A stretch of DNA of 64,000 nucleotides from Hippopus hippopus (taxonomy: Eukaryota; Mollusca; Bivalvia; Cardiida; Cardiidae): positions 4,154,001 through 4,218,000 of the forward strand of contig OX328113.1 in NCBI GenBank assembly GCA_946811185.2, written 5' to 3'. A program made the position numbers and the translations under genes. Shown piece after piece: positions 35,334 through 48,189 of this stretch (positions within the stretch are counted from its first letter, which is position 1; each line of letters opens with the position of its first letter). The notes under the pieces are model-generated. The model did not search any database and was not told the DNA's origin. It saw only the letters and a list, made by a program, of their open reading frames with translations.

Positions 35334-37033
35334 GATTTGTGCAACAGGTGTCAGTTGCCCCCGAAAGTGTCTAAGTTGATTTTACGATTTTATGCGCAGC
35401 ACGTAACAGTCACGTATGGGTGGGATAGTCATCGTAACCAATTCAATGGCCCTAGTAAGAGAAAAAGAAAAACAAAATTCCCTATATTTGACTTAAGCAA
35501 CAGGTGTCGTCTGCTATGGAATGTGCCCTAAGTCGAATTTTCATGTTTTTTTCGCGGGCGCGTAACTGGCACATGAGTCGGTAGTCAACGTAACTGGGTT
35601 TATCGTCACCGTATGAAGAGATAAAAAAGAATAGAAATTTACTTCCTTTTGTTTGATTTATGCAATAGGAAGCAGTTGTTACTGAAAGAGTTTTCAGTCT
35701 TTTTTAGCCACTTGTGACACTATTTTCTGGGATTTCTACACTGTACATTGATCATCTTAGCATATTCAAAGTATCAATGTGCAGCATAGCAGAATGCCTG
35801 AGTTAGTAACCAATTCAATGGCCCTAGTAAGAGAAAAAGAAAAAAACTTGTTCCCTATATTTGACTTAAGCAACAGGTGTCGTCTGCTATGGAATGTGCC
35901 GTAAGTCGATTTTTCATGTTTTCGCGGGCGCATAACTGGCACCTATGAGACGGTAGTAAACGTAACTGGGTTTCTTGTCACGGTATAAAGAGATTGAAAA
36001 AAAAAAACATTTAGTTCCCTTTGTTTGATTTATGCAATAGGAAGCAGTTGCTATTGAGAGTCTTCAGTCTTTTTTAGCCACTTGTGACATTATTTTCTGG
36101 GGTTTCTACACTGTACATTGATCATCTTAGCATATACAAAGTATCAATGTGCAGTATGGGAGCTGGCCTGAATTAGAAAAGCAAATCGAATGAAAGGATC
36201 GAGGGATCAAGGGAAGCCACTCTTGCAAGGTGTTTGAAAACACCAAAACAAGGTCTTCTGCCACCCTGTTTTTTTAAATATTCGCCCATTGCCAGTGAAA
36301 TCTGGCATGTGTGGATTGTGCAGGCATGGCAGTTTGCCAAGGACTGCATAACAGCCTTAAAAGAAGACTTAAAATCCACTTTTATGCCGATTTTTGTTCA
36401 ATGTTTTCTATCGATATTTTCGGGCGCCATTTCAAATGGCTCAAAGCTTTGTGATTGGATGATTGTGGGGGTGTGTCTGCGATTTGATTGGCTGATTGGG
36501 CGCAATTCTGAATTTCTCAGAGCTTTTCTGATTGGATAATTTGTAGACAAAGCTGAGATTTGATTGGCTGATTGGACGCCATTTTGATTTTCTAAAAGCT
36601 CTCGTGATTGGATAATTTTAGAGAGGCCTAAGATTTGATTAGCTGATCGGAAGGGGGATTTTTGTATATTCATGTTAATTTTTCGGGTCATTTCAGCCTA
36701 TTCTATGGCAAAGAGGGATCAGACCCCTGCACCAAGACCCCTTTTTTCAGAGTTTGAATCCTCAACTTTGCCATTTTATCTATTTTATCTATTTTTATTA
36801 TTAGTTATTCTTACATCTTATTGTATTTTATTGGCCTATTTCTAAATTCTTCAAACAAGAAAATGTTTTTTGGAAAAAGTTTATGCAACAGCAACCGGTT
36901 GCTTCTGAATTTTATATTTTTGCGCAGCGGTTAAACATAAAATCCACTCATGACTCACGCAGTCACCAAAATTGGTCCAATGTTTTCACGACCCTGGTAA
37001 GAAAACAGGGAAAAGTTTGGTTTACCTTTCTTT
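35334..37033 (+). repeat. Unit 22 (1,700 bp), P type
   Basis: Private cluster in the third 76-bp subrepeat and just after it: GGCCTAAGATTTGATTAGCT and GGGGGATTTTTG. The change removes one ATTGG box (ATTAG). Confidence 0.95.
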
Positions 37034-38734
37034 GATTTGTGCAACAGGTGTCAGTTGCCCCCGAAAGTGTCTAAGTTGATTTTACGATTTTATGCGCAGC
37101 ACGTAACAGTCACGTATGGGTGGGATAGTCATCGTAACCAATTCAATGGCCCTAGTAAGAGAAAAAGAAAAACAAAATTCCCTATATCTGACTTAAGCAA
37201 CAGGTGTCGTCTGCTATGGAATGTGCCCTAAGTCGAATTTTCATGTTTTTTTCGCGGGCGCGTAACTGGCACATGAGTCGGTAGTCAACGTAACTGGGTT
37301 TATCGTCACCGTATGAAGAGATAAAAAAGAATAGAAATTTACTTCCTTTTGTTTGATTTATGCAATAGGAAGCAGTTGTTACTGAAAGAGTTTTCAGTCT
37401 TTTTTAGCCACTTGTGACACTATTTTCTGGGATTTCTACACTGTACATTGATCATCTTAGCATATTCAAAGTATCAATGTGCAGCATAGCAGAATGCCTG
37501 AGTTAGTAACCAATTCAATGGCCCTAGTAAGAGAAAAAGAAAAAAACTTGTTCCCTATATTTGACTTAAGCAACAGGTGTCGTCTGCTATGGAATGTGCC
37601 GTAAGTCGATTTTTCATGTTTTCGCGGGCGCATAACTGGCACCTATGAGACGGTAGTAAACGTAACTGGGTTTCTTGTCACGGTATAAAGAGATTGAAAA
37701 AAAAAAACATTTAGTTCCCTTTGTTTGATTTATGCAATAGGAAGCAGTTGCTATTGAGAGTCTTCAGTCTTTTTTAGCCACTTGTGACATTATTTTCTGG
37801 GGTTTCTACACTGTACATTGATCATCTTAGCATATACAAAGTATCAATGTGCAGTATGGGAGCTGGCCTGAATTAGAAAAGCAAATCGAATGAAAGGATC
37901 GAGGGATCAAGGGAAGCCACTCTTGCAAGGTGTTTGAAAACACCAAAACAAGGTCTTCTGCCACCCTGTTTTTTTTAAATATTCGCCCATTGCCAGTGAA
38001 ATCTGGCATGTGTGGATTGTGCAGGCATGGCAGTTTGCCAAGGACTGCATAACAGCCTTAAAAGAAGACTTAAAATCCACTTTTATGCCGATTTTTGTTC
38101 AATGTTTTCTATCGATATTTTCGGGCGCCATTTCAAATGGCTCAAAGCTTTGTGATTGGATGATTGTGGGGGTGTGTCTGCGATTTGATTGGCTGATTGG
38201 GCGCAATTCTGAATTTCTCAGAGCTTTTCTGATTGGATAATTTGTAGACAAAGCTGAGATTTGATTGGCTGATTGGACGCCATTTTGATTTTCTAAAAGC
38301 TCTCGTGATTGGATAATTTTAGAGAGGCCTGAGATTTGATTGGCTGATCGGAAGGGGGATGTTTGTATATTCATGTTAATTTTTCGGGTCATTTCAGCCT
38401 ATTCCATGGCAAAGAGGGATCAGACCCCTGCACCAAGACCCCTTTTTTCAGAGTTTGAATCCTCAACTTTGCCATTTTATCTATTTTATCTATTTTTATT
38501 ATTAGTTATTCTTACATCTTATTGTATTTTATTGGCCTATTTCTAAATTCTTCAAACAAGAAAATGTTTTTTGGAAAAAGTTTATGCAACAGCAACTGGT
38601 TGCTTCTGAATTTTATATTTTTGCGCAGCGGTTAAACATAAAATCGACTCATGACTCACGCAGTCACCAAAATTGGTCCAATGTTTTCACGACCCTGGTA
38701 AGAAAAGAGGGAAAAGTTTGGTTTACCTTTCTTT
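37034..38734 (+). repeat. Unit 23 (1,701 bp), P type
   Basis: The extra base is in a T8 run (offset ~934-941), shared only with unit 24. Private TATATCTGAC near offset 157. T at 1563 (AACTGGTT) and C at 1371. Confidence 0.95.
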
Positions 38735-40063
38735 GATTTGTGCAACAGGTGTCAGTTGCCCCTGAAAGTGTCTAAGTTGATTTTACGATTTTATGCGCAG
38801 CACGTAACAGTCACGTATGGGTGGGATAGTCATCGTAACCAATTCAATGGCCCTAGTAAGAGAAAAAGAAAAACAAAATTCCCTATATTTGACTTAAGCA
38901 ACAGGTGTCGTCTGCTATGGAATGTGCCGTAAGTCGATTTTTCATGTTTTCGCGGGCGCATAACTGGCACCTATGAGACGGTAGTAAACGTAACTGGGTT
39001 TCTTGTCACGGTATAAAGAGATTGAAAAAAAAAAAACATTTAGTTCCCTTTGTTTGATTTATGCAATAGGAAGCAGTTGCTATTGAGAGTCTTCAGTCTT
39101 TTTTAGCCACTTGTGACATTATTTTCTGGGGTTTCTACACTGTACATTGATCATCTTAGCATATACAAAGTATCAATGTGCAGTATGGGAGCTGGCCTGA
39201 ATTAGAAAAGCAAATCGAATGAAAGGATCGAGGGATCAAGAGAAGCCACTCTTGCAAGGTGTTTGAAAACACCAAAACAAGGTCTTCTGCCACCCTGTTT
39301 TTTTTAAATATTCGCCCATTGCCAGTGAAATCTGGCATGTGTGGATTGTGCAGGCATGGCAGTTTGCCAAGGACTGCATAACAGCCTTAAAAGAAGACTT
39401 AAAATCCACTTTTATGCCGATTTTTGTTCAATGTTTTCTATCGATATTTTCGGGCGCCATTTCAAATGGCTCAAAGCTTTGTGATTGGATGATTGTGGGG
39501 GTGTGTCTGCGATTTGATTGGCTGATTGGGCGCAATTCTGAATTTCTCAGAGCTTTTCTGATTGGATAATTTGTAGACAAAGCTGAGATTTGATTGGCTG
39601 ATTGGACGCCATTTTGATTTTCTAAAAGCTCTCGTGATTGGATAATTTTAGAGAGGCCTGAGATTTGATTGGCTGATCGGAAGGGGGATGTTTGTATATT
39701 CGTGTTAATTTTTCGGGTCATTTCAGCCTATTCTATGGCAAAGAGGGATCAGACCCCTGCACCAAGACCCCTTTTTTCAGAGTTTGAATCCTCAACTTTG
39801 CCATTTTATCTATTTTATCTATTTTTATTATTAGTTATTCTTACATCTTATTGTATTTTATTGGCCTATTTCTAAATTCTTCAAACAAGAAAATGTTTTT
39901 TGGAAAAAGTTTATGCAACAGCAACTGGTTGCTTCTGAATTTTATATTTTTGCGCAGCGGTTAAAGATAAAATCGACTCATGACTCACGCAGTCACCAAA
40001 ATTGGTCCAATGTTTTCACGACCCTGGTAAGAAAACAGGGAAAAGTTTGGTTTACCTTTCTTT
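38735..40063 (+). repeat. Unit 24, short form (1,329 bp), A/B hybrid
   Basis: Same hybrid junction as units 21 and 25. Poly-A of 12 and T8 give its length. GCCCCTGAAAG (T at offset 29) is shared with unit 25, the T8 run and T at 1563 with unit 23. Private ATCAAGAGAAG and ATTCGTGTTAAT. Confidence 0.95.
38879..38928 (+). other. A/B recombination tract of short unit 24
   Basis: Same identity tract as in unit 21, with A markers to the left and B markers to the right. Confidence 0.85.
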
Positions 40064-41389
40064 GATTTGTGCAACAGGTGTCAGTTGCCCCTGAAAGTGT
40101 CTAAGTTGATTTTACGATTTTATGCGCAGCACGTAACAGTCACGTATGGGTGGGATAGTCATCGTAACCAATTCAATGGCCCTAGTAAGAGAAAAAGAAA
40201 AACAAAATTCCCTATATTTGACTTAAGCAACAGGTGTCGTCTGCTATGGAATGTGCCGTAAGTCGATTTTTCATGTTTTCGCGGGCGCATAACTGGCACC
40301 TATGAGACGGTAGTAAACGTAACTGGGTTTCTTGTCACGGTATAAAGAGATTGAAAAAAAAAAACATTTAGTTCCCTTCGTTTGATTTATGCAATAGGAA
40401 GCAGTTGCTATTGAGAGTCTTCAGTCTTTTTTAGCCACTTGTGACATTATTTTCTGGGGTTTCTACACTGTACATTGATCATCTTAGCATATACAAAGTA
40501 TCAATGTGCAGTATGGGAGCTGGCCTGAATTAGAAAAGCAAATCGAATGAAAGGATCGAGGGATCAAGGGAAGCCACTCTTGCAAGGTGTTTGAAAACAC
40601 CAAAACAAGGTCTTCTGCCACCCTGTTTTTTTAAATATTCGCCCATTGCCAGTGAAATCTGGCATGTGTGGATTGTGCAGGCATGGCAGTTTGCCAAGGA
40701 CTGCATAACAGCCTTAAAAGAAGACTTAAAATCCACTTTTATGCCGATTTTTGTTCAATGTTTTCTATCGATATTTTCGGGCGCCATTTCAAATGGCTCA
40801 AAGCTTTGTGATTGGATGATTGTGGGGGTGTGTCTGCGATTTGATTGGCTGATTGGGCGCAATTCTGAATTTCTCAGAGCTTTTCTGATTGGATAATTTG
40901 TAGACAAAGCTGAGATTTGATTGGCTGATTGGACGCCATTTTGATTTTCTAAAAGCTCTCGTGATTGGATAATTTTAGAGAGGCCTGAGATTTGATTGGC
41001 TGATCGAAAGGGGGATGTTTGTATATTCATGTTAATTTTTCGGGTCATTTCAGCCTATTCTATGGCAAAGAGGGATCAGACCCCTGCACCAAGACCCCTT
41101 TTTTCAGAGTTTGAATCCTCAACTTTGCCATTTTATCTATTTTATCTATTTTTATTATTAGTTATTCTTACATCTTATTGTATTTTATTGGCCTATTTCT
41201 AAATTCTTCAAACAAGAAAATGTTTTTTGGAAAAAGTTTATGCAACAGTAACCGGTTGCTTCTGAATTTTATATTTTTGCGCAGCGGTTAAACATAAAAT
41301 CGACTCATGACTCACGCAGTCACCAAAATTGGTCCAATGTTTTCACGACCCTGGTAAGAAAACAGGGAAAAGTTTGGTTTACCTTTCTT
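40064..41389 (+). repeat. Unit 25, short form (1,326 bp), A/B hybrid
   Basis: Hybrid junction as in 21 and 24. Private set TTCCCTTCGTTTG, GATCGAAAGGGG, T at 1559 and a one-base deletion in the final CTTTCTTG; this whole set recurs in the right part of unit 30. Confidence 0.95.
40208..40257 (+). other. A/B recombination tract of short unit 25
   Basis: Same 50-bp identity tract and marker switch as in units 21 and 24. Confidence 0.85.
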
Positions 41390-43089
41390 GATTTGTGCAA
41401 CAGGTGTCAGTTGCCCCCGAAAGTGTCTAAGTTGATTTTACGATTTTATGCGCAGCACGTAACAGTCACGTATGGGTGGGATAGTCATCGTAACCAATTC
41501 AATGGCCCTAGTAAGAGAAAAAGAAAAACAAAATTCCCTATATTTGACTTAAGCAACAGGTGTCGTCTGCTATGGAATGTGCCCTAAGTCGAATTTTCAT
41601 GTTTTTTTCGCGGGCGCGTAACTGGCACATGAGTCGGTAGTCAACGTAACTGGGTTTATCGTCACCGTATGAAGAGATAAAAAAGAATAGAAATTTACTT
41701 CCTTTTGTTTGATTTATGCAATAGGAAGCAGTTGTTACTGAAAGAGTTTTCAGTCTTTTTTAGCCACTTGTGACACTATTTTCTGGGATTTCTACACTGT
41801 ACATTGATCATCTTAGCATATTCAAAGTATCAATGTGCAGCATAGCAGAATGCCTGAGTTAGTAACCAATTCAATGGCCCTAGTAAGAGAAAAAGAAAAA
41901 AACTTGTTCCCTATATTTGACTTAAGCAACAGGTGTCGTCTGCTATGGAATGTGCCGTAAGTCGATTTTTCATGTTTTCGCGGGCGCATAACTGGCACCT
42001 ATGAGACGGTAGTAAACGTAACTGGGTTTCTTGTCACGGTATAAAGAGATTGAAAAAAAAAAACATTTAGTTCCCTTTGTTTGATTTATGCAATAGGAAG
42101 CAGTTGCTATTGAGAGTCTTCAGTCTTTTTTAGCCACTTGTGACATTATTTTCTGGGGTTTCTACACTGTACATTGATCATCTTAGCATATACAAAGTAT
42201 CAATGTGCAGTATGGGAGCTGGCCTGAATTAGAAAAGCAAATCGAATGAAAGGATCGAGGGATCAAGGGAAGCCACTCTTGCAAGGTGTTTGGTAACACC
42301 AAAACAAGGTCTTCTGCCACCCTGTTTTTTTAAATATTCGCCCATTGCCAGTGAAATCTGGCATGTGTGGATTGTGCAGGCATGGCAGTTTGCCAAGGAC
42401 TGCATAACAGCCTTAAAAGAAGACTTAAAATCCACTTTTATGCCGATTTTTGTTCAATGTTTTCTATCGATATTTTCGGGCGCCATTTCAAATGGCTCAA
42501 AGCTTTGTGATTGGATGATTGTGGGGGTGTGTCTGCGATTTGATTGGCTGATTGGGCGCAATTCTGAATTTCTCAGAGCTTTTCTGATTGGATAATTTGT
42601 AGACAAAGCTGAGATTTGATTGGCTGATTGGACGCCATTTTGATTTTCTAAAAGCTCTCGTGATTGGATAATTTTAGAGAGGCCTGAGATTTGATTGGCT
42701 GATCGGAAGGGGGATGTTTGTATATTCATGTTAATTTTTCGGGTCATTTCAGCCTATTCTATGGCAAAGAGGGATCAGACCCCTGCACCAAGACCCCTTT
42801 TTTCAGAGTTTGAATCCTCAACTTTGCCATTTTATCTATTTTATCTATTTTTATTATTAGTTATTCTTACATCTTATTGTATTTTATTGGCCTATTTCTA
42901 AATTCTTCAAACAAGAAAATGTTTTTTAGAAAAAGTTTATGCAACAGCAACCGGTTGCTTCTGAATTTTATATTTTTGCACAGCGGTTAAAGATAAAATC
43001 GACTCATGACTCACGCAGTCACCAAAATTGGTCCAATGTTTTCACGACCCTGGTAAGAAAACAGGGAAAAGTTTGGTTTACCTTTCTTT
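41390..43089 (+). repeat. Unit 26 (1,700 bp), P type with GT hairpin variant
   Basis: GT at offset 904-905. The right end carries A at 1539, A at 1591 and G at 1603, as in units 1, 31 and 36. Partner of unit 31. Confidence 0.95.
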
Positions 43090-44789
43090 GATTTGTGCAA
43101 CAGGTGTCAGTTGCCCCCGAAAGTGTCTAAGTTGATTTTACGATTTTATGCGCAGCACGTAACAGTCACGTATGGGTGGGATAGTCATCGTAACCAATTC
43201 AATGGCCCTAGTAAGAGAAAAAGAAAAACAAAATTCCCTATATTTGACTTAAGCAACAGGTGTTGTCTGCTATGGAATGTGCCCTAAGTCGAATTTTCAT
43301 GTTTTTTTCGCGGGCGCGTAACTGGCACATGAGTCGGTAGTCAACGTAACTGGGTTTATCGTCACCGTATGAAGAGATAAAAAAGAATAGAAATTTACTT
43401 TCTTTTGTTTGATTTATGCAATAGGAAGCAGTTGTTACTGAAAGAGTTTTCAGTCTTTTTTAGCCACTTGTGACACTATTTTCTGGGATTTCTACACTGT
43501 ACATTGATCATCTTAGCATATTCAAAGTATCAATGTGCAGCATAGCAGAATGCCTGAGTTAGTAACCAATTCAATGGCCCTAGTAAGAGAAAAAGAAAAA
43601 AACTTGTTCCCTATATTTGACTTAAGCAACAGGTGTCGTCTGCTATGGAATGTGCCGTAAGTCGATTTTTCATGTTTTCGTGGGCGCATAACTGGCACCT
43701 ATGAGACGGTAGTAAACGTAACTGGGTTTCTTGTCACGGTATAAAGAGATTGAAAAAAAAAAACATTTAGTTCCCGTTGTTTGATTTATGCAATAGGAAG
43801 CAGTTGCTATTGAGAGTCTTCAGTCTTTTTTAGCCACTTGTGACATTATTTTCTGGGGTTTCTACACTGTACATTGATCATCTTAGCATATACAAAGTAT
43901 CAATGTGCAGTATGGGAGCTGGCCTGAATTAGAAAAGCAAATCGAATGAAAGGATCGAGGGATCAAGGGAAGCCACTCTTGCAAGGTGTTTGAAAACACC
44001 AAAACAAGGTCTTCTGCCACCCTGTTTTTTTAAATATTCGCCCATTGCCAGTGAAATCTGGCATGTGTGGATTGTGCAGGCATGGCAGTTTGCCAAGGAC
44101 TGCATAACAGCCTTAAAAGAAGACTTAAAATCCACTTTTATGCCGATTTTTGTTCAATGTTTTCTATCGATATTTTCGGGCGCCATTTCAAATGGCTCAA
44201 AGCTTTGTGATTGGATGATTGTGGGGGTGTGTCTGCGATTTGATTGGCTGATTGGGCGCAATTCTGAATTTCTCAGAGCTTTTCTGATTGGATAATTTGT
44301 AGACAAAGCTGAGATTTGATTGGCTGTTTGGACGCCATTTTGATTTTCTAAAAGCTCTCGTGATTGGATAATTTTAGAGAGGCCTGAGATTTGATTGGCT
44401 GATCGGAAGGGGGATGTTTGTATATTCATGTTAATTTTTCGGGTCATTTCAGCCTATTCTATGGCAAAGAGGGATCAGACCCCTGCACCAAGACCCCTTT
44501 TTTCAGAGTTTGAATCCTCAACTTTGCCATTTTATCTATTTTATCTATTTTTATTATTAGTTATTCTTACATCTTATTGTATTTTATTGGCCTATTTCTA
44601 AATTCTTCAAAGAAGAAAATGTTTTTTGGAAAAAGTTTATGCAACAGCAACCGGTTGCTTCTGAATTTTATATTTTTGCGCAGCGGTTAAACATAAAATC
44701 CACTCATGACTCACGCAGTCACCAAAATTGGTCCAATGTTTTCACGACCCTGGTAAGAAAAGAGGGAAAAGTTTGGTTTACCTTTCTTT
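43090..44789 (+). repeat. Unit 27 (1,700 bp), P type
   Basis: GTGTTGTCTG (offset 175), ACTTTCTTTTG, TTCGTGGG (592), TTCCCGTTG, and TTTGG replacing ATTGG at 1238. All are shared with its partner, unit 32. Confidence 0.95.
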
Positions 44790-46489
44790 GATTTGTGCAA
44801 CAGGTGTCAGTTGCCCCCGAAAGTGTCTAAGTTGATTTTACGATTTTATGCGCAGCACGTAACAGTCACGTATGGGTGGGATAGTCATCGTAACCAATTC
44901 AATGGCCCTAGTAAGAGAAAAAGAAAAACAAAATTCCCTATATTTGACTTAAGCAACAGGTGTCGTCTGCTATGGAATGTGCCCTTAGTCGAATTTTAAT
45001 GTTTTTTTCGCGGGCGCATAACTGGCACATGAGTCGGTAGTCAATGTAACTAGATTTATCGTCACCGTATGAAGAGATAAAAAAGAATAGAAATTTACTT
45101 CCTTTTGTTTGATTTATGCAATAGGAAGCAGTTGTTACTGAAAGAGTTTTCAGTCTTTTTTAGCCACTTGTGACACTATTTTCTGGGATTTCTACACTGT
45201 ACATTGATCATCTTAGCATATTCAAAGTATCAATGTGCAGCATAGCAGAATGCCTGAGTTAGTAACCAATTCAATGGCCCTAGTAAGAGAAAAAGAAAAA
45301 AACTTGTTCCCTATATTTGACTTAAGCAACAGGTGTCGTCTGCTATGGAATGTGCCGTAAGTCGATTTTTCATGTTTTCGCGGGCGCATAACTGGCACCT
45401 ATGAGACAGTAGTAAACGTAACTGGGTTTCTTGTCACGGTATAAAGAGATTGAAAAAAAAAAACATTTAGTTCCCTTTGTTTGATTTATGCAATAGGAAG
45501 CAGTTGCTATTGAGAGTCTTCAGTCTTTTTTAGCCACTTGTGACATTATTTTCTGGGGTTTCTACACTGTACATTGATCATCTTAGCATATACAAAGTAT
45601 CAATGTGCAGTATGGGAGCTGGCCTGAATTAGAAAAGCAAATCGAATGAAAGGATCGAGGGATCAAGGGAAGCCACTCTTGCAAGGTGTTTGAAAACACC
45701 AAAACAAGGTCTTCTGCCACCCTGTTTTTTTAAATATTCGCCCATTGCCAGTGAAATCTGGCATGTGTGGATTGTGCAGGCATGGCAGTTTGCCAAGGAC
45801 TGCATAACAGCCTTAAAAGAAGACTTAAAATCCACTTTTATGCCGATTTTTGTTCAATGTTTTCTATCGATATTTTCGGGCGCCATTTCAAATGGCTCAA
45901 AGCTTTGTGATTGGATGATTGTGGGGGTGTGTCTGCGATTTGATTGGCTGATTGGGCGCAATTCTGAATTTCTCAGAGCTTTTCTGATTGGATAATTTGT
46001 AGACAAAGCTGAGATTTGATTGGCTGATTGGACGCCATTTTGATTTTCTAAAAGCTCTCGTGATTGGATAATTTTAGAGAGGCCTGAGATTTGATTGGCT
46101 GATCGGAAGGGGGATGTTTGTATATTCATGTTAATTTTTCGGGTCATTTCAGCCTATTCTATGGCAAAGAGGGATCAGACCCCTGCACCAAGACCCCTTT
46201 TTTCAGAGTTTGAATCCTCAACTTTGCCATTTTATCTATTTTATCTATTTTTATTATTAGTTATTCTTACATCTTATTGTATTTTATTGGCCTATTTCTA
46301 AATTCTTCAAACAAGAAAATGTTTTTTGGAAAAAGTTTATGCAACAGTAACCGGTTGCTTCTGAATTTTATATTTTTGCGCAGCGGTTAAACATAAAATC
46401 GACTCATGACTCACGCAGTCACCAAAATTGGTCCAATGTTTTCACGACCCTGGTAAGAAAACAGGGAAAAGTTTGGTTTACCTTTCTTT
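44790..46489 (+). repeat. Unit 28 (1,700 bp), Q type
   Basis: Full Q haplotype plus A at offset 265 (CTAGATTTATC), seen otherwise only in partner unit 33. T at 1559. Confidence 0.95.
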
Positions 46490-48189
46490 GATTTGTGCAA
46501 CAGGTGTCAGTTGCCCCCGAAAGTGTCTAAGTTGATTTTACGATTTTATGCGCAGCACGTAACAGTCACGTATGGGTGGGATAGTCATCGTAACCAATTC
46601 AATGGCCCTAGTAAGAGAAAAAGAAAAACAAAATTCCCTATATTTGACTTAAGCAACAGGTGTCGTCTGCTATGGAATGTGCCCTAAGTCGAATTTTCAT
46701 GTTTTTTTCGCGGGCGCGTAACTGGCACATGAGTCGGTAGTCAACGTAACTGGGTTTATCGTCACCGTATGAAGAGATAAAAAAGAATAGAAATTTACTT
46801 CCTTTTGTTTGATTTATGCAATAGGAAGCAGTTGTTACTGAAAGAGTTTTCAGTCTTTTTTAGCCACTTGTGACACTATTTTCTGGGATTTCTACACTGT
46901 ACATTGATCATCTTAGCATATTCAAAGTATCAATGTGCAGCATAGCAGAATGCCTGAGTTAGTAACCAATTCAATGGCCCTAGTAAGAGAAAAAGAAAAA
47001 AACTTGTTCCCTATATTTGACTTAAGCAACAGGTGTCGTCTGCTATGGAATGTGCCATAAGTCGATTTTTCATGTTTTCGCGGGCGCATAACTGGCACCT
47101 ATGAGACGGTAGTAAACGTAACTGGGTTTCTTGTCACGGTATAAAGAGATTGAAAAAAAAAAACATTTAGTTCCCTTTGTTTGATTTATGCAATAGGAAG
47201 CAGTTGCTATTGAGAGTCTTCAGTCTTTTTTAGCCACTTGTGACATTATTTTCTGGGGTTTCTACACTGTACATTGATCATCTTAGCATATACAAAGTAT
47301 CAATGTGCAGTATGGGAGCTGGCCTGAATTAGAAAAGCAAATCGAATGAAAGGATCGAGGGATCAAGGGAAGCCACTCTTGCAAGGTGTTTGGTAACACC
47401 AAAACAAGGTCTTCTGCCACCCTGTTTTTTTAAATATTCGCCCATTGCCAGTGAAATCTGGCATGTGTGGATTGTGCAGGCATGGCAGTTTGCCAAGGAC
47501 TGCATAACAGCCTTAAAAGAAGACTTAAAATCCACTTTTATGCCGATTTTTGTTCAATGTTTTCTATCGATATTTTCGGGCGCCATTTCAAATGGCTCAA
47601 AGCTTTGTGATTGGATGATTGTGGGGGTGTGTCTGCGATTTGATTGGCTGATTGGGCGCAATTCTGAATTTCTCAGAGCTTTTCTGATTGGATAATTTGT
47701 AGACAAAGCTGAGATTTGATTGGCTGTTTGGACGCCATTTTGATTTTCTAAAAGCTCTCGTGATTGGATAATTTTAGAGAGGCCTGAGATTTGATTGGCT
47801 GATCGGAAGGGGGATGTTTGTATATTCATGTTAATTTTTCGGGTCATTTCAGCCTATTCTATGGCAAAGAGGGATCAGACCCCTGCACCAAGACCCCTTT
47901 TTTCAGAGTTTGAATCCTCAACTTTGCCATTTTATCTATTTTATCTATTTTTATTATTAGTTATTCTTACATCTTATTGTATTTTATTGGCCTATTTCTA
48001 AATTCTTCAAAGAAGAAAATGTTTTTTGGAAAAAGTTTATGCAACAGCAACCGGTTGCTTCTGAATTTTATATTTTTGCGCAGCGGTTAAACATAAAATC
48101 CACTCATGACTCACGCAGTCACCAAAATTGGTCCAATGTTTTCACGACCCTGGTAAGAAAAGAGGGAAAAGTTTGGTTTACCTTTCTTT
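46490..48189 (+). repeat. Unit 29 (1,700 bp), P type with GT hairpin variant
   Basis: GTGCCATAAG (A at 568), GT at 904-905 and T at 1238 together; the same trio marks units 34 and 38. Confidence 0.95.
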
